A stretch of DNA of 20,920 nt from RGIG5675 sp050943435 (GTDB lineage Bacteria; Bacillota; Clostridia; Oscillospirales; Ruminococcaceae), in the NCBI GenBank assembly GCA_050943435.1, contig JBMNPE010000024.1, positions 1-20,920 of the forward strand. The letters run 5' to 3'. This document shows, piece by piece, positions 1-8,034 of this stretch. Each line of letters begins with the position of its first letter. Position 1 is the first letter of the stretch. The translations under genes were made by a program, and so were the position numbers. The notes beneath the pieces are model-generated. The model saw only the letters and a list, made by a program, of their open reading frames with translations. It ran no database searches and was not told the origin of the DNA.

Positions 1-1
1 C

Positions 2-301
2 GGGTTCTATACGCCGCCCGGAAGAAACAGGTATCCTGATACAAGGCCGTCCGGCGAGCCTTCGTACCGTGGACGCGGCTTTGCAAATCCGCCCCCGAAT
101 CATCTGGACAGGGGCTCCCACGGTGGTTCGTCAGGGTTCAGCGGCGGAGGAGGTTCAAGGTCCTCCGGATTCAGCGGTGGAGGAGGTTCGAGGTCATCTT
201 CCGGATTCCATGGCGGTGGCGGCTCGAGGTCATCCTCCGGATTCCACGGCGGCGGATCAAGGTCCTCGGGATTCCACGGCGGCGGAGGAAGCCGCAGATA
301 A
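2..301 (+). CDS. C-terminal part of a Gly/Ser/Arg-repeat protein (5' end missing)
   Basis: The frame is open from base 2 to a TAA at 299-301, giving 99 residues with no start in the window. The first ~40 residues are rich in Pro, Arg and Asn. The rest is a low-complexity tail with five copies of a 10-12-residue unit of the form SGF[S/H]GGG(G)SR, ending in SRR. The repeat is also visible in the DNA as a tandem repeat from about 130 to 298. Gly/Ser tails of this kind close many TPM-domain (YgcG-like) membrane proteins in Bacillota, so the missing part may carry such a domain; that is inference, since no catalytic or membrane segment lies inside the window. A terminator-like hairpin follows 12 bases after the stop. 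Confidence 0.6.
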   Translation, partial: GFYTPPGRNRYPDTRPSGEPSYRGRGFANPPPNHLDRGSHGGSSGFSGGGGSRSSGFSGGGGSRSSSGFHGGGGSRSSSGFHGGGSRSSGFHGGGGSRR

Positions 302-313
302 CAAAAGGGCTGT

Positions 314-343
314 GAAAGGGCGGTTCGAAAGAACTGCCCTTTC
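314..343 (+). terminator. Hairpin after the Gly-rich gene
   Basis: A 13-bp stem with one G-U pair, closed by a GAAA loop, spans these bases just after the stop codon at 301. The following bases are ATTAAAATG, a weak U-tract, so termination may be incomplete. The Nudix gene starts 50 bases later and could be partly served by read-through. Confidence 0.55.
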
Positions 344-393
344 ATTAAAATGTTCAGAGAAATCAAAGAAAACGCTGCAGCGGGAGGAGAATT

Positions 394-963
394 TTGAAAC
401 TCAAGTCAATCAGCAAGATCCTGGAGAGCAGGTTCATCACAAGATACGACATAGACTATGAGACGGAAGACGGCAGGGACAAGGTCTACGAGATGGTGAG
501 CAGGGACAGGAACATCAGTTCTCCGGAAGACCTGGCAAACAGGAAGGACGATGCAGTGATTATAGTCGCCACGGATCCATCCGGCAGCAGGATTCTTGTG
601 AACAGGGAGTTCAGGCTTGCGGTAAACACATGGGTCTACAATTTTCCTGCAGGGCTCATGGAAGATGGGGAGGACCCGGTTGAAAGCGCCAGGAGGGAAC
701 TCCGGGAGGAGACAGGCCTCAGCCTGCTTTCCGTTGACTACGTCTCGCACTCGAGCTACAGCGCGATAGGGATCTCAAATGAGAGAAACGTCATGGTGGT
801 TTGCACTGCCGACGGGAAATTTTCAAAGAGCACTTCAGACGAAGAGGAGATAAAAGCCGGCTGGTATTCGAGAGATGAGATAAGAAAGCTGCTCGAATCA
901 GAGATGTTTACTGCCCGCACACAGGCATACTGCTACCTGTGGTCGAGGCTGAGGAGCATGTGA
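394..963 (+). CDS. Nudix hydrolase, ADP-ribose pyrophosphatase-like
   Basis: A 189-residue protein that should cleave a nucleoside diphosphate linked to another group; the best family match is ADP-ribose pyrophosphatase (ADP-ribose to AMP and ribose 5-phosphate), a cytosolic housecleaning enzyme. The full Nudix box is at residues 87-109: G87, E93, then RELREETGL at 101-109, carrying the metal-binding glutamates. The N-terminal beta-rich segment before it is typical of the ADP-ribose branch, although substrate cannot be fixed from sequence. The start is TTG at 394, chosen because GGAGG at 384-388 lies at ideal spacing; no ATG fits. The gene ends at a two-way terminator facing rpsI. Confidence 0.88.
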   Translation: MKLKSISKILESRFITRYDIDYETEDGRDKVYEMVSRDRNISSPEDLANRKDDAVIIVATDPSGSRILVNREFRLAVNTWVYNFPAGLMEDGEDPVESARRELREETGLSLLSVDYVSHSSYSAIGISNERNVMVVCTADGKFSKSTSDEEEIKAGWYSRDEIRKLLESEMFTARTQAYCYLWSRLRSM

Positions 964-1001
964 AAGCTTCTCTGAAGCTCTGTAAAATCAGCAGGGATAA
1001 G

Positions 1002-1036
1002 AAAAACGCCTATGCCGTGAGGCATAAGCGTTTTTT
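1002..1036. terminator. Bidirectional terminator between the Nudix gene and rpsI
   Basis: The stem pairs AAAACGC and TATGCC with GGCATA and GCGTTTT around a GTGA loop. A run of T follows on the plus strand and a run of A precedes, so it reads as a terminator in both directions, serving the converging Nudix gene and the rplM-rpsI operon. Confidence 0.85.
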
Positions 1037-1069
1037 CAATTGATGCTTGCTTGTCCAGAGGACCAGAAG

Positions 1070-1468
1070 TTACCTCTTTGAGAACTGCGGAGCGCGGCGT
1101 GCAGCCTTGAGACCGTACTTCTTGCGTTCCTTCATTCTCGGATCGCGCGTGAGGAGCTTTGCCTTCTTGAGAGCCGGACGAAGCTCGGGATCATACTGGA
1201 GAAGGGCCCTGGCAATTCCGTGCCTGATTGCACCGGCCTGTCCGGAGATTCCTCCTCCCCTGACGTTGCATACCACGTCGAACTTTCCGGTTGTCTCGGT
1301 CAGCTCGAGGGGCTGGCGGACAATGACCTTGAGGGTGTCAAGGCCGAAATAATCATCTATGGTTCTGCCATTGACCGTGATGGCCCCCGTCCCGTTATAG
1401 AGGCGGACCCTGGCAACGGAGGATTTGCGCCTGCCTGTGCCGGCATAAAAGGGTCTAGATTCGTACAT
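1070..1468 (-). CDS. rpsI: 30S ribosomal protein S9
   Basis: A 132-residue protein matching bacterial uS9 across its length. The N-terminal YAGTGRRKSSVARVRL segment, the internal GGGISGQAGAIRHGIARAL segment and the basic C-terminus APQFSKR are all family hallmarks. In the ribosome the C-terminal tail reaches the P site and contacts the initiator and elongator tRNA. It is the second gene of an operon with rplM, 19 bases downstream, which is the usual bacterial arrangement. Transcription ends at the hairpin at 1002-1036. Confidence 0.98.
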   Translation of the reverse strand: MYESRPFYAGTGRRKSSVARVRLYNGTGAITVNGRTIDDYFGLDTLKVIVRQPLELTETTGKFDVVCNVRGGGISGQAGAIRHGIARALLQYDPELRPALKKAKLLTRDPRMKERKKYGLKAARRAPQFSKR

Positions 1469-1487
1469 AGTTCAATATCCTCCTGTC

Positions 1488-1916
1488 TCAGACTTCATAC
1501 GGCTCGGGCTTCTGAGCCTTGTTGTCATATTCGGACCCGCTGTACAGATGAAGCCTCGTGAGAGCTTTGCGGCCGAGTGTGTTGTCCGGAATCATGCCCG
1601 AGACTGCGAGCTCCATCACCTTGGTGGGATTGGACTCGAGGAGATCTCCGTAAGAGATCTTCTTGAGGTGGCCTATCCACCCGGTGTGATGAATGTAGAA
1701 TTTCTTTTCGGCTTTCTTACCGGTCAGAACGACATCCTTGCAGTTGATCACGATGACGTTGTCACCGCAGTCGACATTGGGGGTGTATATCGTCTTGTTC
1801 TTCCCGCGGAGAAGATCAGCTACCGCTGCTGCAGTATGGCCGAGCGGCTTTCCCGCTGCGTCGACGATATACCACTTGCGTTCGATGTCAGCCGGTTTTG
1901 CAAGATAAGTAGACAT
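1488..1916 (-). CDS. rplM: 50S ribosomal protein L13
   Basis: A 142-residue protein, the usual uL13 length, beginning MSTYLAKPADIERKWYIVDA and containing the conserved HHTGWIGHLKK and GMIPDNTLGRKALTRLHLY segments. It is an early-assembly protein of the large subunit. The open frame runs 28 codons further upstream, but the ATG at 1916 is chosen because GAAAGGA sits 8 bases before it and the protein then matches the family start exactly; the extension would read through the promoter region. It leads the rplM-rpsI operon. Confidence 0.97.
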   Translation of the reverse strand: MSTYLAKPADIERKWYIVDAAGKPLGHTAAAVADLLRGKNKTIYTPNVDCGDNVIVINCKDVVLTGKKAEKKFYIHHTGWIGHLKKISYGDLLESNPTKVMELAVSGMIPDNTLGRKALTRLHLYSGSEYDNKAQKPEPYEV

Positions 1917-1964
1917 CCTGATATTTCCTTTCGATAGATAATCGTCTTTAGAGTTGCAAACTGA

Positions 1965-1994
1965 ATTATAATGACCCGGTTCGCGGCAAGTCAA
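1965..1994 (-). promoter_or_regulatory. Promoter of rplM-rpsI
   Basis: On the minus strand a -35 TTGACT (1989-1994) and a perfect -10 TATAAT (1965-1970) are separated by 18 bases. The implied start near 1958 gives a short leader of about 40 bases, leaving little room for a large L13 autoregulatory structure. Confidence 0.75.
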
Positions 1995-2104
1995 CATCAA
2001 AACACGAAAAAATCAAAAAATTTGGCAAATTCTCCTTATATCTCTAATATTCTCACTGATTCATGCTATTTACTCACGTGCAATTTTTATATTGCCCGCC
2101 ATCA

Positions 2105-2134
2105 TTGCGCCATATCCAAACATGGTAATATAAT
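2105..2134 (+). promoter_or_regulatory. Probable promoter for the membrane protein gene and metG
   Basis: A perfect -10 TATAAT at 2129-2134 has a partial -35 TTGCGC at 2105-2110, with an 18-base spacer. It lies 57 bases before the start of the next gene. The A/T-rich stretch from 1930 to 2100 between it and the rplM promoter contains no gene that I can support. Confidence 0.55.
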
Positions 2135-2191
2135 TACAGTATCCGCATTAATCTGTGCGTTCGCTGACGTAATTCCGTGAGGTGAAACGAT

Positions 2192-2947
2192 ATGGACGAA
2201 AAGAGAGAGATGGAAGAGGAAAAAACCGCTGAGGCTTCTGCCCAGGAGGGTGTAGTCCAGACGGCAGAAAAAGAAGCCGGCGCGGAATCTGGTCAGGAAG
2301 CGGAAGCCAAGCCTGAAAAGAAGAAGTGGGGCTGGAGAAAGAAAAAGGCAGAGAAAAAAGCCGAAGAGGAGGCAGCCTCGTCCGAAGCTGTCAAGCCTGC
2401 CGAAACTACAGGCGCGGCGGATGCCGTCAGTGCCCCTGCATCCGGGGAGGCGGCTGAAGAAGCACCTTCCGGGGAATCCAAGGAAGAACCTGCAGCGCCT
2501 GCCTCGGAACATACGGCAGAACCTGCTGAGCAGCCTGCCCCCGAGACAGCGGAAACAGTGCAGAAGCCCGCAGAGGCAGAGAGGCCTTTAGAGCCCGATG
2601 CTGCAGAGAAAGAAGCCACCGAAAAGCTTTCAGAGCCTGTTCCCCCGGTCGAGCCTCCGGCTGCACCGGCAGTCCAGGTGAACCCGAAATACGAAAAGTC
2701 CATGTCTACGATAGGGTACCTGTTCTCGCTGCTGCTGATGGGAGTGCCGATAGTCGGGCTCATTTTCCTCATAGTGTGGTCCGCATCCGCAAAGAGGAAG
2801 AGCCTCAGATGCCTTTCCAGGGCTGTGTTGATCCTAAGGATAATTTTAATCGGGCTTCTGATTTACGGGTTCTTCTATCTCAGGGGCAATTCTGAAGCGG
2901 TGCTCTCAATAATTGACGAACTGAAAAGCATATTCGGGATAGGCTGA
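2192..2947 (+). CDS. Hypothetical membrane protein, Glu/Ala/Pro-rich with two C-terminal helices
   Basis: A 251-residue protein I cannot name. Residues 1-165 are low complexity: acidic and Ala/Pro/Glu-rich, with a Lys cluster near 45-65 that includes KKKWGWRKKKAEKK, and no sign of a folded domain. The C-terminal ~80 residues hold two hydrophobic helices (about 174-197 and 208-228) split by a short basic loop, SAKRKSLR. The first helix has the form LLLMGVPIVGLIFLIVW, a pattern shared by small Bacillota membrane proteins that otherwise carry a zinc ribbon. With no signal peptide, the long N-terminal part probably stays in the cytoplasm as a flexible arm. TGAGGTG at 2178-2184 supports the ATG. 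metG follows 46 bases later and may be co-transcribed. Confidence 0.75.
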   Translation: MDEKREMEEEKTAEASAQEGVVQTAEKEAGAESGQEAEAKPEKKKWGWRKKKAEKKAEEEAASSEAVKPAETTGAADAVSAPASGEAAEEAPSGESKEEPAAPASEHTAEPAEQPAPETAETVQKPAEAERPLEPDAAEKEATEKLSEPVPPVEPPAAPAVQVNPKYEKSMSTIGYLFSLLLMGVPIVGLIFLIVWSASAKRKSLRCLSRAVLILRIILIGLLIYGFFYLRGNSEAVLSIIDELKSIFGIG

Positions 2948-2993
2948 ATTTCAGCTGCAACGGCCTGTCCATTTGAAAGGGGATCCTGCTCAA

Positions 2994-4937
2994 ATGAGCG
3001 AAAAGAAAACTTTCTACATCACTACTCCAATCTACTATCCTTCTGACAAGCTGCACATAGGACACAGCTATACCACGGTTGCAGCCGACATGATCGCAAG
3101 GTTCAAGAGGATGCAGGGATATGACGTCATGTTCCTGACTGGCTCCGATGAACACGGTCAGAAGATAGCAGACAAGGCCGCTGCAGCGGGAGTAACTCCA
3201 AAGGAATACGTAGACAGGATAGTTGCGTCCATAAAGGACCTCTGGAAGCTTATGGACATCAGCTATGACAGGTATATCAGGACCACTGACGACTATCATG
3301 TAAAGTCTGTCCAGAAGATATTCCGCAGGCTCTATGACAAGGGAGAAATATACAAGGGAGTCTACAAGGGCTGGTACTGCAAGCCGTGCGAATCGTTCTG
3401 GACGGAGAGCCAGCTTGTGGACGGAAAGTGCCCTGACTGCGGAAGAGAAGTGCAGATGGCCGAAGAAGAGGCGTATTTCTTCAAGCTCTCGAAATATTCT
3501 GACAGGCTCCTCGACATGTTCGAGAAGAATCCCGATTTCCTTACCCCCGCTTCCAGAAGAAATGAGATGATAAGCTTCATCAGGCAGGGCCTCGATGACC
3601 TCTGTGTATCGAGGACGTCTGTAAAATGGGGCATTCCTGTGGACTTTGACCCGAACCATACGGTATATGTATGGGTCGATGCCCTCACCAACTACATCAC
3701 CGCACTTGGCTACGACAATGACAGGTACAACGACTACGACAAATACTGGCCTGCGGACCTTCATCTCATGGCAAAGGAGATCGTGAGGTTCCACACTATC
3801 ATATGGCCGGCGCTGCTGATGGCACTCGACCTGCCGCTCCCGAAGCATGTCTTCGGACATGGCTGGGTCCTGATGGAAGGCGGCAAGATGAGCAAGAGCG
3901 TCGGGAATGTGGTCGACCCGGTGATTCTGTGCAACAGATACGGCTCTGATGCCATACGCTGGTATCTCATGCGCGAAGGCGTGTTCGGGAATGACATCAA
4001 CTTCACCAACGACAGCCTGATAAGCAGGATAAACACGGATCTCGCCAATGACCTCGGCAACCTGCTTTCCAGGACATGCGCGATGATTGTGAAGTACTGC
4101 GGAGGAAAGATCCCGAAGCCGGACAAGACCGGACCCGAAGACGAGGAACTGATAGCTATGTGCAGTGAGCTCCCCGGGAAGTTCTCGGCTGCGATGGACG
4201 AGATACAGCCGCCGAAGGCACTGGAAGAGCTCATGAAAGTAGTGTCCAGGGCAAACAAGTACATCGACGAAACCGCCCCGTGGGTGCTCGGAAAGAGCGA
4301 GGACGGAATGCCGAGGCTCTCTACAGTCCTCTATAACCTCGCTGAAACCCTGAGGATAGTCTCGATATTCATCTATCCGATAATGCCGAAGACCGCACCG
4401 AAGATATGGGAGAAGCTCGGCCTGTCCGAGGATCTCACGACATATGAGTCTGCAGGCTTCGGAGGCACTGTCCCTGGCACTGAGGTTGTCAAGGGCGAGC
4501 CGCTGTTCCCGAGGATCGATGCTGATGAGGAGATGAAGGCCCTCGCCAAGATCCAGGAAGAGATAGCAGCCAAAAAGAATGCGGAGTCAGTTCCGAAGAT
4601 AAAACACGAAGATACAATCGGGATCGACAGGTTCATGGAATCTGAAATCCGCGTTGTGGAAGTAAGGGCATGCGAGAAGGTGGAGAAATCCGACAAGCTG
4701 CTCAGGTTCACTCTGTTTGACGGCGAGAAGGAGCGCACAATACTCTCCGGGATAGCGGAGTGGTACAAGCCCGAGGACCTCATAGGAAAGAAAGTCGCCG
4801 CTGTGCTCAATCTCGAGCCCAAAAAGATGATGGGCATAGAGAGCAACGGGATGATTCTCTCGAGCGATGTCGAGGGAGGAAATCCGGTTGTGGTGACCGT
4901 CGACGACTCCGTCCCTGCCGGAACGAGAATCAGGTAA
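2994..4937 (+). CDS. metG: Methionyl-tRNA synthetase
   Basis: Charges tRNA-Met (initiator and elongator) with methionine using ATP; cytosolic. The 647-residue class I synthetase has HIGH at 21-24 and KMSKS at 298-302. A Cys4 zinc knuckle is visible as C129, C132, C146 and C149. The C-terminal ~100 residues form the EMAP/Trbp111-type tRNA-binding domain that dimerises B. subtilis-type MetRS. An in-frame TTG lies 7 codons upstream, but AAAGGGGA at 2976-2983 directs initiation at the ATG at 2994, which also gives the normal MSEKKTFYITTPIYYP start. There is no room for a T-box after the gene upstream, so control probably comes from the upstream promoter. It ends at a hairpin shared with psuG. Confidence 0.98.
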   Translation: MSEKKTFYITTPIYYPSDKLHIGHSYTTVAADMIARFKRMQGYDVMFLTGSDEHGQKIADKAAAAGVTPKEYVDRIVASIKDLWKLMDISYDRYIRTTDDYHVKSVQKIFRRLYDKGEIYKGVYKGWYCKPCESFWTESQLVDGKCPDCGREVQMAEEEAYFFKLSKYSDRLLDMFEKNPDFLTPASRRNEMISFIRQGLDDLCVSRTSVKWGIPVDFDPNHTVYVWVDALTNYITALGYDNDRYNDYDKYWPADLHLMAKEIVRFHTIIWPALLMALDLPLPKHVFGHGWVLMEGGKMSKSVGNVVDPVILCNRYGSDAIRWYLMREGVFGNDINFTNDSLISRINTDLANDLGNLLSRTCAMIVKYCGGKIPKPDKTGPEDEELIAMCSELPGKFSAAMDEIQPPKALEELMKVVSRANKYIDETAPWVLGKSEDGMPRLSTVLYNLAETLRIVSIFIYPIMPKTAPKIWEKLGLSEDLTTYESAGFGGTVPGTEVVKGEPLFPRIDADEEMKALAKIQEEIAAKKNAESVPKIKHEDTIGIDRFMESEIRVVEVRACEKVEKSDKLLRFTLFDGEKERTILSGIAEWYKPEDLIGKKVAAVLNLEPKKMMGIESNGMILSSDVEGGNPVVVTVDDSVPAGTRIR

Positions 4938-4966
4938 TCCTGATATATCAGGCAGAAATAATAAAG

Positions 4967-4996
4967 AGCCGATGTCCTTTTTAAAGGACATCGGCT
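4967..4996. terminator. Convergent terminator metG / psuG
   Basis: A perfect 14-bp inverted repeat, AGCCGATGTCCTTT against AAAGGACATCGGCT, with a 2-base centre. The plus-strand tail TCTGCTTT and minus-strand tail CTTTATTATTT are both moderately U-rich. It sits between two converging genes and probably ends both transcripts. Confidence 0.8.
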
Positions 4997-5018
4997 TCTG
5001 CTTTGTGAGCTTGCGCTA

Positions 5019-5939
5019 TCAGAGCTTCGCGAGCTCGCAGGCAATGTCTGCAGCGACCCTGCAGTTGTTGTAAGCGAGCTGTGTATTGGCCTTGACGGAC
5101 TCGCCTCCGGTGAGATCCTTTATCTTTGCGAGCAGGAACGGGGTTATGTATTTGCCCTTAATGCCCTTTTCGTCGCATTCCTTAATGGCCTCGTTGATGA
5201 TTCCCTCCATGTAGTTGAAGTCGAGCTCGTACTCCTCGGGAATCGGGTTGCCTACGATGATACCGCCCTGGAGTCCGAGATCCCATTTGATCTTGGCTAT
5301 TTTTGCTGCCTCTGCGGCATCCTTGACTGCATAGTCGGCCTTGAATCCGCTCTTCCTGCAGTAGAAGGCCGGGAAATCATCCGTGCCGAAGCCGAGAACA
5401 GGAACTCCCATCGTCTCAAGATATTCGAGAGTCAGTCCGATGTCGAGGACCATCTTTGCACCGGCAGAAACAACCATTACAGGGGTCCTTGCAAGCTCCT
5501 GAAGATCTGCAGAGATGTCCATGGTTTCGGTTGCACCGCGGTGAACTCCGCCTATTCCGCCGGTGGCAAACACCTTGATGCCGGCCATCGCTGCGATGAT
5601 CATCGTGGTTGCGACTGTGGTGGCCCCCGGCTTGTGGGATTCCAGATAGACCGGAATGTCCCTGCGGCTCACTTTTCCAACTTTTCCTTCAGGACTGCAC
5701 ATGAACATGAGCTCGTCCTCGGAGAGGCCGACTTTGAGTTTTCCATCTATGATTGCCGTAGTCGCAGGAACAGCGCCGTGAGACCTCACGATCTTCTCCA
5801 CTTCCTTTGAGAAAGACGTGTTCTCAGGATAAGGAAATCCGTGGCTCAGAATTGTCGATTCAAGGGCCACGACGGGCTCGCCGTTCTTGACAGCCTCGGC
5901 GATCTCAGGCTTTACGTCTAAATACTTTTCGATTCCCAT
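5019..5939 (-). CDS. psuG: Pseudouridine-5'-phosphate glycosidase
   Basis: Reversibly splits pseudouridine 5'-phosphate into uracil and ribose 5-phosphate, the C-C-bond-breaking step of pseudouridine degradation. The 306-residue protein keeps the ALESTILSHGFPYPEN segment with E27, K89 in VGKVSRRD, D145 in DISADL, and K162 in VSAGAKMVLDIGLTLEYLET; these sit at a constant offset of 4 from the E. coli PsuG residues E31, K93, D149 and K166, the last being the imine-forming lysine. An in-frame ATG exists 5 codons upstream, but it is part of ATGGAGG, the ribosome binding site itself, so the ATG at 5939 is chosen. The gene lies 46 bases after psuK. Confidence 0.96.
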   Translation of the reverse strand: MGIEKYLDVKPEIAEAVKNGEPVVALESTILSHGFPYPENTSFSKEVEKIVRSHGAVPATTAIIDGKLKVGLSEDELMFMCSPEGKVGKVSRRDIPVYLESHKPGATTVATTMIIAAMAGIKVFATGGIGGVHRGATETMDISADLQELARTPVMVVSAGAKMVLDIGLTLEYLETMGVPVLGFGTDDFPAFYCRKSGFKADYAVKDAAEAAKIAKIKWDLGLQGGIIVGNPIPEEYELDFNYMEGIINEAIKECDEKGIKGKYITPFLLAKIKDLTGGESVKANTQLAYNNCRVAADIACELAKL

Positions 5940-5985
5940 TTGAAGAACCTCCATATCTTCAGTACTGATAATATTTTATAACGCT

Positions 5986-6945
5986 TCAGGCGTCCGTGGT
6001 ACGGTATTCTTTGATGCAGCGCTCTACTTTCTCAACATTCAGGCCGGGATCGATGGTGTGTTCTGAAAGCACTGCGATAATTCCCATCGCGAGGGCGTAG
6101 TCAAGGGACTTGTCGTCGTCGAAGCCGTTGATAAATCCGTATATCAGGCCGGCCATGAAGGAATCACCGGCGCCTGTGGCGTTTACCATTTTCTCCACCG
6201 GTTTAAACTTCCTCTTGATGATTTTCCCGGTGTTGTCCATCATGAAGCATCCCTTCTTGCCCCTGCTGACGACAACGCGCCTGACTCCGAGGCTTATGGC
6301 CTTCCGGCATGCCTCCTCCAGTCCTTCGTCGGTTGAAGCGGAGATGCCTGTAACGGTTTCGAGCTCCATGATATTTGGTTTGAATGTGTCCACGCCTTTG
6401 AGAAGGGGAACGCACTGTCTCGCGAAATTTGTGGAAACAGGGTCCAAAAAGACCGGACATCCTGCTGCGGTGTCAAATATGTAGTGCTCCAGCAGCGGAA
6501 GCGGCAGGCTTGGATCGCAGACTGCCGCCTTTGCGCGGGAAACCTCGCCCTTGTAGCTGTCAAAATATGCATTGTCGAGATTTGAGAGAACTGACATGTC
6601 AGCCAGACCCAGGGCCATATCCCCGTCGGCGTCCTGGACTGAAACATAGCATGAAGAAATGCAGCCCCTGCAGAGCTTGACGCGGGACAAATCTATGCCT
6701 GCGGCTTCTCCGTCTTTCCTGATCCTGTCCCCGTACGCGTCATCCCCGTAGGCCGTGAGCATTGCGGCCTTAACCCCGAGCCTCGCGAGGTTCTCGATGA
6801 TGTTCCTCGTCACGCCTCCGGAAGATGTCAGCATCCCGACGAGATTGGAGTCCTTCATGACGAGAGGAGGCTCCTTTTCAACGCAGTTGATGTCGAAATT
6901 TGCTGCCCCGGCTCCGAAAACTTCGGGATGGTCGTATCTTATCAT
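5986..6945 (-). CDS. psuK: PfkB-family carbohydrate kinase, probable pseudouridine kinase
   Basis: Should phosphorylate pseudouridine at the 5' position with ATP, feeding PsuG. The 319-residue protein is a ribokinase-fold PfkB kinase: glycine pair at 43-44 in SSGGVTRNIIENLARLG, the second signature NATGAGDSFMAGL with catalytic base D261, and the TFKPNIMELE segment at 187-196. PfkB members act on many sugars and nucleosides, so the substrate is assigned from the neighbour psuG rather than from its own residues. GAGGTG at 6954-6959 is the ribosome binding site and overlaps the stop codon of the ATP-grasp gene, which suggests translational coupling. Confidence 0.9.
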   Translation of the reverse strand: MIRYDHPEVFGAGAANFDINCVEKEPPLVMKDSNLVGMLTSSGGVTRNIIENLARLGVKAAMLTAYGDDAYGDRIRKDGEAAGIDLSRVKLCRGCISSCYVSVQDADGDMALGLADMSVLSNLDNAYFDSYKGEVSRAKAAVCDPSLPLPLLEHYIFDTAAGCPVFLDPVSTNFARQCVPLLKGVDTFKPNIMELETVTGISASTDEGLEEACRKAISLGVRRVVVSRGKKGCFMMDNTGKIIKRKFKPVEKMVNATGAGDSFMAGLIYGFINGFDDDKSLDYALAMGIIAVLSEHTIDPGLNVEKVERCIKEYRTTDA

Positions 6946-6957
6946 TTGTTCAGCACC

Positions 6958-7986
6958 TCATCTGCTATTTCTGATCTTTTCACCCGACAGCTCCTCAAAC
7001 AGGGAGAGCATGCCCGTTCCGTCTTTAAGATACATCTTATTCTGGCACATGTCATATGCAGGCAGGCTGTTTCCTTCTATCAGTATCGGCCCGTTTCTGG
7101 TGACAGTGACATCCCATCCGACGTATCTCACTTCGGGCACTACATAGGATGCATTTAATGCAAGTTCCTTGCATTTATCGAACATTGGAACCTGAAATCC
7201 TATGAATGGCGTTCCATTTTCAGGATGAACATCGAAATATGTTCCCAAACTGTCGCAGAATGCAGGCTTGGTAATCCTGCCATCCTCATCCAGAAGACTG
7301 TACATGCCTCCGCTCGAAATATTGTCGACGATGCTGCCAAGCCTTCCTATGCGCTGCAGGGCATATGCAATTCTGGGAACGCCGTCCCTGCCCATTACCG
7401 TAACTATCCTGACGCTGTTGATGGACGTGGGATTCAGCTCTTTTACGAGAGGATGCTGGGTTATCCGTTCTTCCAGAAGACCAATGCCTTCTCTGGACAG
7501 TTCTTCCTTGGGATTTCCGGAGGATGGAACCCAGTTCTTGTACATTCTGACCCCGAACCCGCCATAACCGTAGGAAGTTTTAGCGATGAAAACGGGATGT
7601 CTTCTGATGAAGTCTGATACCTGCTCTTCTGTCGAATCCTGGATTACAAGAAAATCCCGTCCAAAGTACTCGGGGAAAGTTTTGCAAAACAGCGTTTTGT
7701 CTTCAAAAATGATGCGCTTTTTCCTGTCGTTTACCTTGTTTACCAGAGCGTAATTGTCGTTCATGGTCATGAACGATGAACGTGCAGCATGTCTGCGGTT
7801 GGTGGAGAAACCGAATACATAATAATCCATGTAACCAACGCCGTATCGAAGTGAACACAACACCATGTCATTGCTGATGGACAGCATTGACCTGCCTGAT
7901 TCTGCCATGCATCTGTTTACATACATGGACATCCTTCTAAAGCTCATGCTGTGAACTCTAGACAGGTACCTCTTAACTTTGTTCAA
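6958..7986 (-). CDS. Sugar-transfer-associated ATP-grasp ligase
   Basis: A 342-residue ATP-grasp protein, most like the sugar-transfer-associated ATP-grasp family; such enzymes usually form an amide or peptide-like bond through an acyl phosphate, but the substrate is unknown. Visible elements are K136 followed by the glycine-rich loop GYGGFG at 140-145, and the metal-binding set D292, E304 and N306 in GWDV...ILIEGN. The N-terminal ~90 residues are basic and Met/Arg-rich with no signal peptide. The start is TTG at 7986, chosen because AGAGAGGA lies just upstream. It is sandwiched between glyQS and psuK, and its stop overlaps the psuK ribosome binding site. By eye its codons are more A/T-ending than its neighbours, which hints at separate acquisition. 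Confidence 0.85.
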   Translation of the reverse strand: MNKVKRYLSRVHSMSFRRMSMYVNRCMAESGRSMLSISNDMVLCSLRYGVGYMDYYVFGFSTNRRHAARSSFMTMNDNYALVNKVNDRKKRIIFEDKTLFCKTFPEYFGRDFLVIQDSTEEQVSDFIRRHPVFIAKTSYGYGGFGVRMYKNWVPSSGNPKEELSREGIGLLEERITQHPLVKELNPTSINSVRIVTVMGRDGVPRIAYALQRIGRLGSIVDNISSGGMYSLLDEDGRITKPAFCDSLGTYFDVHPENGTPFIGFQVPMFDKCKELALNASYVVPEVRYVGWDVTVTRNGPILIEGNSLPAYDMCQNKMYLKDGTGMLSLFEELSGEKIRNSR

Positions 7987-8004
7987 TTTTTCCTCTCTCT
8001 TTTT

Positions 8005-8024
8005 GCGGCACTAAAAACTGCCGC
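8005..8024 (-). other. Small hairpin between glyQS and the ATP-grasp gene
   Basis: A 6-bp stem GCGGCA/TGCCGC with an 8-base loop occupies most of the 48-base gap after the glyQS stop. On the transcribed strand it is followed by AAAAAG rather than U, so it is not a standard terminator. It may be a pause or processing site that sets the level of the downstream genes. Confidence 0.4.
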
Positions 8025-8034
8025 TGACCAGTTC

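Noticed and set aside
69..461. 130-residue open frame overlapping the Gly-rich gene and the Nudix start
   Set aside because: It is the same repeat DNA read in another frame; the frame giving SGF[S/H]GGGGSR is the plausible one, and this ORF runs through the hairpin and into the Nudix gene.
1917..2000. N-terminal extension of L13 by 28 residues
   Set aside because: It would place the rplM promoter inside the gene, and the internal ATG has the ribosome binding site and the normal family start.
2880..3860. 326-residue open frame opposite metG
   Set aside because: It is antisense to the conserved catalytic domain of metG and shows no family features.
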